Made by a program: the position numbers and the translations under genes
Shown here: positions 28,048 to 37,767 of the stretch, one piece after another
Layout: each line of letters opens with the position of its first letter
Position numbering within the stretch: the first letter of the stretch is position 1
The notes under the pieces: generated by a model
What the model saw: only the letters and a program-made list of their open reading frames with translations
Databases searched by the model: none
What the model was told of the DNA's origin: nothing
DNA from: Sipunculus nudus
Lineage: Eukaryota > Annelida > Sipuncula > Golfingiida > Sipunculidae
DNA length: 64,000 bases
Direction: 5' to 3'
Assembly: GCA_026874595.1 (NCBI GenBank)
Contig: JAPPUL010000089.1
Span: 310,001-374,000, forward strand

Positions 28048-29172
28048 ATGTCAAATAAAAGAGATTACTACGAAGTGCTTGGAGTGGGTAAGGCTGCAAG
28101 TCAGAGTGAGATTAAATCAGCGTATAGGAAGCTTGCAGTAAAATATCATCCTGATAAGAACGCAGGAGACAAGGTGGCAGAAGAGAGGTTCAAAGAGGCA
28201 ACGGAGGCGTATGAGGTACTTGGAGACGAACAAAAGCGCTCAAAGTATGATCAATTTGGACATTCAGCATTTGATGGAGCACAAGGGGGAGGATTTGGAG
28301 GGTTTGGGGGAGGAGGATTTGGCGATATATTTGAAGGGTTTGAAGATTTATTTGAAGGATTTTTTGGAGGAGGGTCAAGGCGTCGCGGGAATCAAGGCAG
28401 ACGAGGTGCGGACTACCGTTTTGACTTAGAGATAACCTTCAAAGATGCAGTATATGGGAAAGAAGCAGAGGTTGAGATTCCGAAAGACGAAAGATGCGGT
28501 GAATGTAATGGAAGTGGTGCAAAGAAGGGGACAAATCCAATAACCTGTAGTACATGTGGGGGTCGGGGACAGGTTTCAAGGTCACAAGGTTTTTTTAGTT
28601 TCACGTCAACATGCCACAGTTGTAATGGTAGTGGGGTAATGATAAGTAATCCGTGTAGAGAATGTGCAGGACGAGGAGTAGTCAAAAGGCGTAAGAAGAT
28701 AGCTATAAAGATTCCGGCAGGCGTTGAAACGGGAACAAAGATAAAGATATCAGGCGAGGGTGAACCTGGAAAACATAATGGAAGTTCAGGGGATTTATAT
28801 ATAGTACTAAATGTATTGCAGCATGAATTTTTCAAAAGGGAAGGAAATGACATATATTGTGAAGTATCGGTACCTGTGGTAAATGCAGCATTAGGATGTG
28901 AGATATTAGTACCGACACTTGATGAAAAGAAGATAAAACTTAAGGTGCCAGAGGGGACCCAAAGTAATAAGATACTTCGTCTAAAAGGGCATGGCATACC
29001 TTATTTAAATCGATATGGGAAAGGAGACTTTTTAGTAAAGATAATAGTAGAGACCCCTCAAAACATGAGCAAACGGGAGAAAGAGCTTCTGAAGGAGTTT
29101 GCAACACTAAGAGGTGAGGAATCCCCCAAACCAAAATCATTATACGAACACATAAAAAGTTCGTTTTATTAA
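28048..29172 (+). CDS. dnaJ: co-chaperone DnaJ
   Basis: 374 residues. The J-domain (residues about 4-70) contains the HPDKN motif that stimulates DnaK. A Gly/Phe-rich linker follows (about 75-110). Four zinc-binding CxxCxGxG repeats come next: [24 protein letters not shown] and CRECAGRG. The substrate-binding C-terminal domains include [19 protein letters not shown]. Complete type I DnaJ. Third gene of the operon, 42 bases after dnaK. Confidence 0.98.
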   Translation: MSNKRDYYEVLGVGKAASQSEIKSAYRKLAVKYHPDKNAGDKVAEERFKEATEAYEVLGDEQKRSKYDQFGHSAFDGAQGGGFGGFGGGGFGDIFEGFEDLFEGFFGGGSRRRGNQGRRGADYRFDLEITFKDAVYGKEAEVEIPKDERCGECNGSGAKKGTNPITCSTCGGRGQVSRSQGFFSFTSTCHSCNGSGVMISNPCRECAGRGVVKRRKKIAIKIPAGVETGTKIKISGEGEPGKHNGSSGDLYIVLNVLQHEFFKREGNDIYCEVSVPVVNAALGCEILVPTLDEKKIKLKVPEGTQSNKILRLKGHGIPYLNRYGKGDFLVKIIVETPQNMSKREKELLKEFATLRGEESPKPKSLYEHIKSSFY

Positions 29173-29196
29173 TAAATTAAAATTTGAATACTAAAA

Positions 29197-30615
29197 TCAG
29201 TTATTATTATTCCACCTAATAGTGTTTATGATAGCGACACTAAGTGCGCTTAAGATAGACGTAAGACAAGCAATGGCAATAAATATTATATTATCGTTGT
29301 AATAGAATTTAAAAATATCTTTAAGTTCTTGGTTAAAGATGTAAGCTTTAATATTATCAGGTAAAAGCTTCATAATGCTTTGAGAATCTTTAATTATGTA
29401 AATATCTGTTATAAGATAGCTTAAAATAAAACCTAAAGCAGCGAAGAAAATGCCGATAATGAGGGCTTCAAGTGCGGTTAATATTGCAATATATGTATTG
29501 GTGGCGCCAAAGAATCTATAAAGACCGAGTTCCAAATTGCGTTGAATAAATAGGTATGAGAAAGCATAAAATATAGATATAGCACTAACCAATAAAATAG
29601 TCCCACCAATTATAAATATAGTTAACTCAAAATATTGTATAAAGCTTTGAATATACTCAGAAAGCTTTGAAACTAAAGACGATTCAGCAACTTTGATATT
29701 ATGCTTTAAAGCAAAAGTCTTGACCTTTTGTGTAAATGCCTTAACGTTAGAATCCTTTTTAAAACGTATGATTAAAGACTCAAAACCAGAACTTTCGTTA
29801 TCTGACAAGACCGTCTTTTTAATAGCTTCAAGTTCGTCCTGAGGGATAGCAATACCAGCAGTTAAGTTCAGATCAGAAAAGCCAACTATTTTGCCATACA
29901 AGTTGTTTACATTAGATTTTTGGTATTGAGAAGAAATGAAAGTAGATTTGTTGAAAAGGATGTTAAGGGTGAAGAAATTTTGTAATACAGATAAGTTCAT
30001 ATCAGGAAATGTATTAGCCTGCATAACACTAGTCCCGATGTCTTGCAGATAACGAGGGATAAGAACAGGAATAAAGCCATTATGCTTTTTAAATCCATTT
30101 GGGAAGTTATTTTTATATTCTTTAAGAGCGTCTTTACTTGAGTATTGCTTAATATATTTATCAGCAATGGGTTCAGGAATGCCTACGACCGGAGGTTCTA
30201 GAATAAAGATGGTTTCATTATTTCTTATAGGCGGCTTTGCAATGACATATACACTGATAGGGAATAGAGCTTTAGTAACGGGATAAATGGTCTTAACCTC
30301 TTCCCAAGTTTTAATTTCGTTTATAAATTGTTGTGATATGTTATGTACGGTACGTTTTCGTTGTACTTCCTGAATATTAAAGATACTGCCTTCAATAACT
30401 GTTTTAACAGAGCCATCAATTTTAATCTCGTTAAACGGGATATTGCTAAAAAGGCTTTTCTCATAAACAGTTTTAAGCCCCTTTGTAATGGTGTTTCCGG
30501 TAATTAGTACAATTAAAGCAAGTATTATCCCAAATCCAATAAAGAGTTCTTTTCCCCAATTGCGTCTTAGATTTATAAACAGTATGGAGGTAATATTTAA
30601 AAATTTATTAAACAT
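29197..30615 (-). CDS. FtsX/MacB-type ABC transporter permease
   Basis: 472 residues. One N-terminal membrane helix (ELFIGFGIILALIVLITG) is followed by a periplasmic domain of about 280 residues, then three helices near residues 335-470 (FIIGGTILLVSAISIFYAFSYLF, LTALEALIIGIFFAALGFILSYL, IIFIAIACLTSILSALSVAII). This is the LolC/E-MacB-FtsX layout. It starts 6 bases after its ATPase gene. Lipoprotein release or another extracytoplasmic mechanotransmission role is plausible given the many lipoproteins, but the exact subfamily cannot be fixed. Confidence 0.85.
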   Translation of the reverse strand: MFNKFLNITSILFINLRRNWGKELFIGFGIILALIVLITGNTITKGLKTVYEKSLFSNIPFNEIKIDGSVKTVIEGSIFNIQEVQRKRTVHNISQQFINEIKTWEEVKTIYPVTKALFPISVYVIAKPPIRNNETIFILEPPVVGIPEPIADKYIKQYSSKDALKEYKNNFPNGFKKHNGFIPVLIPRYLQDIGTSVMQANTFPDMNLSVLQNFFTLNILFNKSTFISSQYQKSNVNNLYGKIVGFSDLNLTAGIAIPQDELEAIKKTVLSDNESSGFESLIIRFKKDSNVKAFTQKVKTFALKHNIKVAESSLVSKLSEYIQSFIQYFELTIFIIGGTILLVSAISIFYAFSYLFIQRNLELGLYRFFGATNTYIAILTALEALIIGIFFAALGFILSYLITDIYIIKDSQSIMKLLPDNIKAYIFNQELKDIFKFYYNDNIIFIAIACLTSILSALSVAIINTIRWNNNN

Positions 30616-30621
30616 ACTTTG

Positions 30622-31302
30622 CTAATTGTACTCCTTATCGGTTGAGTTAGTAAGCTTCGAATTTTCAAGTGTATAAACTTTCTGGGCTTGTTGCATAAAT
30701 AATTTATCATGTGTTGCAATAACGAATGCGGTATTTAGATTTGAGTTAATATTCATAAAAATATTAATAATGCTTTTGGCATTAAGATCATCTAAATTCC
30801 CAGTAGGCTCATCAGCGAGTATCACCTTAGGTTTTTTGACCATAGCGCGCGCAATAGCAACTCGTTGTTGCTGACCGCCAGAGAGTTCGTTAGGTTTATG
30901 CTGACGCTTATCAAAGATCTTCATATCATTTAAAAGAGAGCAGGCAATGTCTTTATGTTCCTTTTGGGGGATATCAGAGAACTTTAGAGGCATTATTACA
31001 TTTTCCAAAACAGAATGATAGGGTATAAGTCTAAAATCTTGGAATACAAAGCCAATATTTTGACTTCGAAACAAAGAGCTTTTAAAATCAAAAAAGCCTT
31101 TAACTTTGCTGTCATCAAAGAAAATATCACCTGATGAAGGCTTTGTAAGTCCTGTAATTATATTAAGCAAAGTAGTTTTGCCACAACCAGACGGACCTGT
31201 AATGCATAAAAAGTCCTTATCCTTGCAAGTAAAGTTTATCTTATTAAGGACTTTATAATTATCTTTCTTATATGTTTTAGAGACGTCTTTAAGAGTAATC
31301 AC
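30622..31302 (-). CDS. ABC transporter ATPase, LolD/FtsE/MacB type
   Basis: 226 residues from a GTG start. Walker A is GPSGCGKTTL, Q-loop FVFQDFRLIPYHSVLENV, signature LSGGQQQRVAIARAM, Walker B VILADEPTGNLD, H-loop ATHD. The Q-loop wording and small size match ATPases that pair with FtsX-type permeases, and such a permease follows 6 bases downstream. It energises that permease at the inner membrane. Confidence 0.92.
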   Translation of the reverse strand: MITLKDVSKTYKKDNYKVLNKINFTCKDKDFLCITGPSGCGKTTLLNIITGLTKPSSGDIFFDDSKVKGFFDFKSSLFRSQNIGFVFQDFRLIPYHSVLENVIMPLKFSDIPQKEHKDIACSLLNDMKIFDKRQHKPNELSGGQQQRVAIARAMVKKPKVILADEPTGNLDDLNAKSIINIFMNINSNLNTAFVIATHDKLFMQQAQKVYTLENSKLTNSTDKEYN

Positions 31303-31421
31303 GATACACTAATTAGCTTCAAATAAATAAAACAATAAATACTAAGAAGTAAAAACACTATAGTTTTAAAGATAAATATAAAAGATAAATATAATATATG
31401 AATAAATAGCTTAAGATAATA

Positions 31422-32741
31422 GTGAGAATGTTTTTTATTTTACTAATAGTTTATTTTGTTTTATCAAGTCTTTATATACTTCTTATGTTCTTGTATATTC
31501 CAGGGTGGAAAGAACATAAGAAGAAAATATTCCCATTTAAAGATTTGTCAAAAGATTTGTCAAAAAAGCAATCAGATTATGAGGATAAGGATATCTTGTG
31601 GCTACACGGAGTATCAGCAGGAGAACTTGCGTCTTTGGAGTACTTTGCAAGTCTTGCCCGAAAGGGTTTTAGACTTTTAATAACAACGAATACAAAGTCT
31701 GGGCTAGTTCTTGCCAAACGTATATATAAAGAAGACAAAGTAAGCTATTTCCCATACGATAATCCTATACCTGTGTATCTATATCTTAAACGGATAAAGC
31801 CAAAAGCAGTATGTTTTGCAGAAGTTGAGGTATGGCCCTTTTTTTTGCTTATGGCAAAGCTTTTAAAAATAAAGACATACATGATAAATGGCCATATAGG
31901 AGATGATGTCATAAGGCGTTACAAACGTTTAAAGCTTTTGTTTAGTAAAGTATTCAATTGTCATAATCATCTTTTTGTACAAACACAAAAAGATTGTAAA
32001 GGGCTTATGGAACTGGGCATTTTAGGGAGCAAGATAAATATTATAGATAACCTAAAGTTTGACATATTAGTAGATAGCAGATTAAGTGGTATTGAGAAAA
32101 GGTTTTTGGAGCAAGAGGAGTTTTTGGGGAAAAAATATATAGTTGCTGGCAGCGTGCATGGGGGAGAATACGAATTAGTGCTTGATAGTTTTACAAAGCT
32201 TTTAAAACGTAATGATAAATTGTTTTTAATACTTGCCCCAAGAGATGTTAAGGAGGCTTTAAAATGTGTAAAAGCAAGTAAAGAGCGTGGTTTTAAGACT
32301 ATCTTGTTAAGTGAATATATAAGAGGTGGTTACAAAGGAGTTTCTCTTTATGATATATTATTAAAAGTACTAGTAGTTGATATAATGGGAGAACTTGTAT
32401 CGTTTTATAAGCTATCTGATATAGTGATACTTGGCGGCACGCTAATAAAAGGGCTTGGCGGCCATAATCCACTAGAGGCAATGCACTTTGGAAAAGCAGT
32501 TTTAGTAGGTCCCTACTATGAAAGTATAGAATATATAGTAAATGAATCTAAAAAAGAGTGTGGATTAATAGTTTGCAATAAGGAATATGAAGGGGTCAAA
32601 TCTTTTATATATAAAAACATCCGTAAGTTAGTTCTATGCCCTGGTTATAGAAAGATTATAGGTAATAATGCAAAAGATGTTTTCAAAAAGCGTAGAAATG
32701 GGAGTAAAAAGACCTACGAGCTTATAAAGTCTAAGTTATAA
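31422..32741 (+). CDS. waaA: 3-deoxy-D-manno-octulosonic acid (Kdo) transferase
   Basis: 439 residues from GTG (ATG at 31428 is possible). Transfers Kdo to lipid A precursor on the inner membrane. It has an N-terminal membrane anchor, then the WaaA/KdtA landmarks WLHGVSAGELASL (containing the catalytic-type Glu), TTNTKSGLVLAKRI, PKAVCFAEVEVWPFFL, IVAGSVHGGEYELVL, LAPRDVKEAL and GGHNPLEAMHFGKAVLVGP. With lpxA at 46-47 kb it shows lipid A-Kdo synthesis and therefore an outer membrane. Confidence 0.93.
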   Translation: MRMFFILLIVYFVLSSLYILLMFLYIPGWKEHKKKIFPFKDLSKDLSKKQSDYEDKDILWLHGVSAGELASLEYFASLARKGFRLLITTNTKSGLVLAKRIYKEDKVSYFPYDNPIPVYLYLKRIKPKAVCFAEVEVWPFFLLMAKLLKIKTYMINGHIGDDVIRRYKRLKLLFSKVFNCHNHLFVQTQKDCKGLMELGILGSKINIIDNLKFDILVDSRLSGIEKRFLEQEEFLGKKYIVAGSVHGGEYELVLDSFTKLLKRNDKLFLILAPRDVKEALKCVKASKERGFKTILLSEYIRGGYKGVSLYDILLKVLVVDIMGELVSFYKLSDIVILGGTLIKGLGGHNPLEAMHFGKAVLVGPYYESIEYIVNESKKECGLIVCNKEYEGVKSFIYKNIRKLVLCPGYRKIIGNNAKDVFKKRRNGSKKTYELIKSKL

Positions 32742-32756
32742 AAGAATAGATAAAAG

Positions 32757-33602
32757 CTATAAACTTTGTTTAAACTTGTTAATCTTTCTTAGGAACAATT
32801 CTTTATCTTTCTTAGAAGAAGATAATTTATAAGCCTCTTTTTCAAGTTCAATAGCCTTATGTACTTGTCCAAGTTTAAAATAGGCAGTAGCCAAAGTATC
32901 TAAAATATATGGTTTTAAAGAGCTACTTAATTCGGCAGCTTTCTTAGCATGAACTAAAGCTTTGTGAGGATTAAATAAAGAAGATTCCTCTAAAAGGAAC
33001 CAGGCATAGTTGTTGTGGAGGACGTAACTTTTGGGAAAGTCTTTTAAACTATTTGTAAACAAAGTATCGACTTTAGAGAAGTTTTTCAATTTATAATGTA
33101 GTTCGGAAATCTGGCTAATATAAGCTATTCTTTCATTATCTTCTTTAGCATATTCCAATGCAATATTAGCATGTTCCAAAGCCTTTTGTAAGTTTGGATT
33201 ATTCTTTATGGCATGTGTTTTGTTAGTTCTACTTCCAATTTCAAGATATATAAGAGAAGTTATACTATTTAATCTTGGGCTTTGTGGGAATGCGTTTAAT
33301 GCTTTTTTCATATGTATAAGAGCCTTTTTAGGGTTGTTGTAATACTTTAGTAAAGTATGAGAGTAGAGGTAATTTGCTTGAGGGTGGTTTTCGTTAAAAG
33401 TTAAAGCTTTTTGAGCATAATTAAGGGCTTTATTAATATTTTTATTGTTAGAATCAAGCTGTCCAAGCTCTATAAGACCAATATATCGCATTGAAACATA
33501 AAAGTAAGCCTGAGCTTTATTATCGTTAAACATGGTAATGCTTGGAATTGCTATTATAACTATGAGTGCAACAAGAATAGTCGATATTTTCTTAATTAGC
33601 AT
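32757..33602 (-). CDS. TPR-repeat protein, membrane-anchored or secreted
   Basis: 281 residues. An N-terminal hydrophobic segment (ISTILVALIVIIAIPSITMF) is followed by about six tetratricopeptide repeats, each with the A/G...Y...A...P spacing: INKALNYAQKALTFNENHPQ, PKKALIHMKKALNAFPQSPR, ALEHANIALEYAKEDNER, FSKVDTLFTNSLKDFPKS, ALVHAKKAAELSSSLKP and VHKAIELEKEAYKLSSSK. A protein-protein scaffold on the periplasmic side is likely; the partner is unknown. Convergent with waaA, 15 bases apart. Confidence 0.82.
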   Translation of the reverse strand: MLIKKISTILVALIVIIAIPSITMFNDNKAQAYFYVSMRYIGLIELGQLDSNNKNINKALNYAQKALTFNENHPQANYLYSHTLLKYYNNPKKALIHMKKALNAFPQSPRLNSITSLIYLEIGSRTNKTHAIKNNPNLQKALEHANIALEYAKEDNERIAYISQISELHYKLKNFSKVDTLFTNSLKDFPKSYVLHNNYAWFLLEESSLFNPHKALVHAKKAAELSSSLKPYILDTLATAYFKLGQVHKAIELEKEAYKLSSSKKDKELFLRKINKFKQSL

Positions 33603-33642
33603 AATGTTTTGTTCCTCTTTTGTTCCTCTTTTGTTCCTGCTT

Positions 33643-34560
33643 TTAAACTTCTAAGCTTCCTATCAAAGATTTTATATCGGATATACTGTTATCTTTACAA
33701 TAATCATAAATCCCGTTTAAAATATTCAAGGTAGCAAAAGGGTCAACGAAGTTAGCAGTACCAATTTGCACAGCGGAAGCCCCAGCTATAATAAATTCAA
33801 GAGCATCATTAGCACACATAATCCCACCGATGCCAATAAGAGGGATATCAACAGCACAATAAGCATCCCAAAGCATTTTAAGGGCAATAGGTTTAATGGC
33901 AGGACCTGATAGTCCTCCGGTTACATTAGAAAGGATAGGTTTTCTTTTTTTAATATCTATTGCCATAGCAGGATAGGTATTAATTAACGAAATAGCATCT
34001 GCACCATTGTCTTGAGCTATTTTAGCCATTGTCGCAATAGAAGTTACATTAGGAGAGAGTTTTACGATAAGAGGCAATGACGTTTTTTTGGCAAGAGAAT
34101 TAACGAGTTTGCCAAGGGCTTTTGGGTCAGTTCCAAATGTAATGCCACCTTCTTTAATATTCGGACAAGAGACATTAAGTTCAAAAGCCGAAATATCTCC
34201 CTCCTCAAAATCATTAAGTAAATAAAGAGCATCCTCATATTCCTTTTGAGTTTTCCCCCAAAAGTTAAGTATTATATGAGTATCAAAGTTTCTAAGGATG
34301 GGCATTTTGTCCTTTTTAAAAGCATTTATCCCAATACCCTGCAAACCAATGGCATTAAGCATTCCACAAGGGGTTTCAAATATCCTAGTAGGAGAATTAC
34401 CTTTCTGAGGGTTTAGGTGTAGACCTTTGACCGAGATCGCCCCTAGTTTATTAATATCCAAAATGTCAATAAGTTCAACTCCGTATCCACAAGTGCCAGA
34501 TGCAGCGATAACGGGATTTTTAATTATTAGACTTCCGATATTAGTATTTAAATTAACCAT
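33643..34560 (-). CDS. pyrD: dihydroorotate dehydrogenase, class 1 (1B-like)
   Basis: 305 residues from the ATG at 34560. A TTG seven codons earlier is possible but lacks a ribosome site. Oxidises dihydroorotate to orotate, using FMN. Landmarks are NPVIAASGTCGYGVELID, GLHLNPQKGNSPTRIFETPCGMLNAIG (shortened here), FELNVSCPNIKEGG with the catalytic Cys of class 1B, LIVKLSPNV, LINTYPAMAID, GGLSGPAIKPIAL and IGIGGIMCANDALEFI. Class 1B enzymes work with an iron-sulfur subunit PyrK, which is not in the window. Cytoplasmic. Confidence 0.92.
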   Translation of the reverse strand: MVNLNTNIGSLIIKNPVIAASGTCGYGVELIDILDINKLGAISVKGLHLNPQKGNSPTRIFETPCGMLNAIGLQGIGINAFKKDKMPILRNFDTHIILNFWGKTQKEYEDALYLLNDFEEGDISAFELNVSCPNIKEGGITFGTDPKALGKLVNSLAKKTSLPLIVKLSPNVTSIATMAKIAQDNGADAISLINTYPAMAIDIKKRKPILSNVTGGLSGPAIKPIALKMLWDAYCAVDIPLIGIGGIMCANDALEFIIAGASAVQIGTANFVDPFATLNILNGIYDYCKDNSISDIKSLIGSLEV

Positions 34561-34704
34561 TAACCTAAGTTTAAAGAGCAAGGAGTATTATAAAGATAAA
34601 GATAATCACCTGAAATATAAACTCACATAAAGGCAAAAAAGCCTAAAAGCAAAACACTTTATCTAAAAGCTAAACTGTAAGAAGCTCTCCAGCCCAGTGC
34701 AGCA

Positions 34705-35433
34705 CTACTTAGGAGAGGTATAACTAAAGTGGGTTTCAGTCTTTAATAAACGAGCATTCCCAGCCGCAAATGCATCTATTACAGTTTTAGGAGTAGCTTC
34801 ATTTGGGTCAATACCGCTAATCTTTTCTTGGGTTGTATATACTCTAAATCTATAAACAGTAAAGTAACCACTAACAATACGAGAGTTGAGTGCCCATTTT
34901 TTGTATATTACCTCGACCACGTTAGAACTAAATTTGTTTTTATCTATCTGCCCGTCAGCTGTCTGGTAACCTGATATGTCACTTGATGCTTTATCTTTCT
35001 CTATGTTTAAGACTAGAAATATAAGTTTATCTTTTTCTGTTGGCAATGTCTTTGGCCTTTTAGCAGGTGGTTTTATGCCAGTACCCCCCTTGTCTTTTGA
35101 TATCCCGTCACCAACTCCCTTACCAATATAAGCTTTATAACCTATAATGTGTACGTGTGTAGCATCTGCTGGGATATTGCTAAATTTAATTGTAGGGGAA
35201 CCTGACTCATGAGCACTCTTAATTTGACCCTTCAAGTGATTTATTACGTTATTTGTTGGATTTATGCCTTCTTCTGTCTCATGGAAGTTTAGAAAGATAG
35301 AATCCGCAGTAGGAGTATATGTTAGTTCTTCCATGTTGTCATCTGTGTTCGTGCCATCACTTTTGCATGAGCTAAGTGTAAGAGCAAAAAGTGCAATAAG
35401 CACTAAAGGTATCATTGTGATAGAGTGTTTCAT
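34705..35433 (-). CDS. predicted lipoprotein of unknown function
   Basis: 242 residues, with GGAG 11 bases before ATG. Signal peptide with a clear lipobox (LIALFALTLSSCKSDG). The mature part starts Thr/Asn/Asp-rich (GTNTDDNMEE) as in surface lipoprotein tethers, then a mixed alpha/beta-looking region with ATHVHIIGYKAYIGKG and a Lys/Pro/Gly-rich segment near residues 110-135. I recognise no domain. It stands alone between pyrD and ychF. Confidence 0.7.
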   Translation of the reverse strand: MKHSITMIPLVLIALFALTLSSCKSDGTNTDDNMEELTYTPTADSIFLNFHETEEGINPTNNVINHLKGQIKSAHESGSPTIKFSNIPADATHVHIIGYKAYIGKGVGDGISKDKGGTGIKPPAKRPKTLPTEKDKLIFLVLNIEKDKASSDISGYQTADGQIDKNKFSSNVVEVIYKKWALNSRIVSGYFTVYRFRVYTTQEKISGIDPNEATPKTVIDAFAAGNARLLKTETHFSYTSPK

Positions 35434-35593
35434 TTTTTAAATTTCTCCAATAAAAAAAAATGACAATAGGAAAATGTCTAATGAACAATTATAACACAAA
35501 AATATTATAAGTCAAATTAATTACTAAAGGCTGTCCAGCTCAGATAAGCTTTACTTATTATCTTTTGTTGTATATCGTTTAAACCTATAAATA

Positions 35594-36700
35594 TTAAACA
35601 TTAAACCTAAAATGTACAATGTCTCCGTCTTCCATAATGTAATCCTTACCTTCAAGACGCATTTTACCCTTATCTTTACATCTTGAATATGAACATTCAT
35701 TTTCTACGAAATCTTTATATGATATTATCTGTGCACGTATAAACCCTTTTTCTATATCTGTATGTATTTTGGAAGCTGCATAAAGCGCATTAGAACCTCT
35801 TTTTATGTCCCATCCACGGCATTCCTTGTCTCCAATTGTATAAAATGTAATTAGGTCAAGCAGCTCATGCCCCTCTGTTATAAGCTTAGTCAAAGAAGAC
35901 TCCTTAAGTCCAAAAGTTTCTAAATACTGGCTATACTCATCCTCAGTAAGGTCATTCGCAAGTTCTTTCTCAATCTGTGCACATAAAGGAATAACTTTTA
36001 TATTATGCTCTTCCTTTGCATAACGTTTTAATTTAGTATAATACTTGTCATCGTCAAGAGCCTTAAGCTGGGTCTCACTAACATTTGCAACGATTATTTG
36101 CGGTTTTAATGTCAAAAGACTAAGGCCTTTAAGTAAAGCATGCTCTTCATTACCCATCTTTATGGAAGACAACAGCTTATCACCATTTAAATGCATCTGT
36201 ACTTCTTTTAAAAATCTATGTTCTTCCTTTGTTTCCTTACTCCCTGATCTAATCTCCTTTTCAAGACGAGATAAACGCTTTTCTATACTCTCCATATCCT
36301 TAAGCTTTAATTCTGTCATAACAATATCAAAATCACCAATAGGGTCAATCTGTCCAACATGAGCAATATCCTTATCCGAAAAAATGCGAACAACATGAGC
36401 AATAGCCAAAACCTCTCGTATATGAGCTAAAAACTTATTACCAAGCCCCTGCCCCTGACTTGCGCCTTTAATAAGTCCTGCAATATCAGTAAAATGCATA
36501 AAAGTAGGAACGACTTTTTTAGTAATAACATGCTTAAGTATCTCTTGCATACGAGTGTCAGGCAGAGGCACAACTCCAATATTGGGGTCTATAGTGCAGA
36601 ATGGATAATTTGAACTTTCGGCACCCTTTTTAGTTAATGCGTTAAATAATGTTGACTTACCGACATTCGGAAGTCCTATAATGCCGCATGAAAATCCCAT
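35594..36700 (-). CDS. ychF: Obg-family ATPase YchF
   Basis: 368 residues. G1 motif GIIGLPNVGKSTLFNALTK at residues 6-24, G3 FTDIAGLIKGASQGQGLGNKFL, then a coiled coil near residues 125-170, and a C-terminal TGS domain ending MEDGDIVHFRFNV. YchF binds ATP rather than GTP and associates with ribosomes and stress responses. A complete, well-conserved gene. About 90 bases separate it from the divergent CopD-like gene. Confidence 0.96.
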   Translation of the reverse strand: MGFSCGIIGLPNVGKSTLFNALTKKGAESSNYPFCTIDPNIGVVPLPDTRMQEILKHVITKKVVPTFMHFTDIAGLIKGASQGQGLGNKFLAHIREVLAIAHVVRIFSDKDIAHVGQIDPIGDFDIVMTELKLKDMESIEKRLSRLEKEIRSGSKETKEEHRFLKEVQMHLNGDKLLSSIKMGNEEHALLKGLSLLTLKPQIIVANVSETQLKALDDDKYYTKLKRYAKEEHNIKVIPLCAQIEKELANDLTEDEYSQYLETFGLKESSLTKLITEGHELLDLITFYTIGDKECRGWDIKRGSNALYAASKIHTDIEKGFIRAQIISYKDFVENECSYSRCKDKGKMRLEGKDYIMEDGDIVHFRFNV

Positions 36701-36792
36701 ATAGTTAGTCCTTAAGTTTTTTTTATGTATTTTATAATAACTAATTAATTTAATAAGATTATTATATTAAGAAACGGTAGGAGAATAAAATT

Positions 36793-37257
36793 ATGTTTGA
36801 AATTGTTCTAATTATTCATGTACTTAGTGTAGTTTTTTGGGCTGGAGGGGGGGCTTATGTAAGTTTGATTTTGCTACCTTCTCTTAATAAGCTTACTAAT
36901 CCTTTAGATAAGCTATCATCTTTTAGAGATATAGAAAAGGGCTTTACTCCATATGCAAAGGTATATAGTATAATAGTAGGACTTAGTGGACTTTACCTTA
37001 TGCACTTAGCTTATAAAACTTCTTTTTCAGCTCTTTTTGAAGGGAGGGGAATTTATGTTTTACTTATGTTTTTGATATGGCTTTTATGGATTTTAGTAAT
37101 ATTTGTTGTACGTCCTATTATAAAGAGAGATATAGATAAGTTAGAAAAATCAGAGGGTAGTGCTCTTATTGATGCAGCTTTTAAACGCATACGAATATTA
37201 CATTATGTTATGTTTGCTCTTAGTATTGCGGCGATTTGTTTTGGTGTTTTGGCTTAA
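36793..37257 (+). CDS. CopD/DUF2269-like integral membrane protein
   Basis: 154 residues with four predicted helices: near residues 3-30 (IHVLSVVFWAGGGAYVSLIL), 55-72, 85-108 (GIYVLLMFLIWLLWILVIFVV) and 132-153. The early His (IIHVLSVVFWAGG) and late His (RILHYVMFALS) are typical of the CopD-like haem or copper-associated membrane family. AGGAG precedes ATG. The function in this organism is unknown. Confidence 0.65.
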   Translation: MFEIVLIIHVLSVVFWAGGGAYVSLILLPSLNKLTNPLDKLSSFRDIEKGFTPYAKVYSIIVGLSGLYLMHLAYKTSFSALFEGRGIYVLLMFLIWLLWILVIFVVRPIIKRDIDKLEKSEGSALIDAAFKRIRILHYVMFALSIAAICFGVLA

Positions 37258-37410
37258 GCATTTTTTTATATATATGAAGTGTTTTATGAGTGGTTGTAAT
37301 GTATTGTTTTAGTTTGTCTTACTAGTTTTAAATTAATTAGCTTGGAATCTTAATAATTGGTGTTGTTTTAAACTATCTATACATAGTTTGCTTTTTAGAT
37401 GCTACTACCC

Positions 37411-37438
37411 TTGACATATACTGTAAATGTACTATCAT
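37411..37438 (+). promoter_or_regulatory. sigma-70-type promoter for the initiator tRNA
   Basis: TTGACA (37411-37416), 16-base spacer, TATCAT (37433-37438). Transcription would begin about ten bases before the tRNA at 37457. Confidence 0.7.
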
Positions 37439-37456
37439 TATCTATACACATATCGT

Positions 37457-37530
37457 TGCGGGGTGGAGAAGATGGCTATCTCGTCGGGCTCATAACCCGA
37501 AGATCGTAGGTTCAAGTCCTACCCCCGCTA
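37457..37530 (+). tRNA. initiator tRNA-fMet (anticodon CAT)
   Basis: 74 bases without an encoded CCA. The cloverleaf closes fully: acceptor GCGGGG/CCCCGC, anticodon stem TCGGG/CCCGA with the three G:C pairs typical of initiators around CTCATAA, T arm GTAGG-TTCAAGT-CCTAC. Positions 1 and 72 are T and T, an unpaired end; lack of a 1:72 pair is a hallmark of bacterial initiator tRNA (C:A in E. coli). The body closely resembles E. coli tRNA-fMet. Confidence 0.95.
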
Positions 37531-37637
37531 ATTTAAATACAACAGTTTTTCTCTTATCCAAATGATTTAGTTATACTATCTTTAGTATGTTATTTAGATT
37601 TTGTTTTTTTTAGGTAATTATATCATCTTTCATTTTT

Positions 37638-37711
37638 GGCGGTGTAGCTCAGTTGGTTAGAGCAGTGGAATCATAATCCACGTGTCCGGGGTTCGAATCC
37701 CTGCACCGCTA
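37638..37711 (+). tRNA. tRNA with CAT anticodon, probably elongator Met
   Basis: 74 bases, no encoded CCA. Acceptor GGCGGTG/CACCGCT with a G:T first pair, D arm GCTC-AGTTGGTTA-GAGC, anticodon stem GTGGA/TCCAC around ATCATAA, T arm CGGGG-TTCGAAT-CCCTG. A CAT anticodon can also be tRNA-Ile modified by lysidine synthase; the overall sequence looks more like elongator Met. Confidence 0.9.
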
Positions 37712-37767
37712 CTTCCTTAACTTAACGCCTTAACTTAAACACTAAGAATAACTATTTTTCTATATTC

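Noticed and set aside
37573-37588. Terminator between the two tRNA genes
   Set aside because: ATACTA/TAGTAT is a short AT stem and the T run is more than 15 bases away; not convincing.
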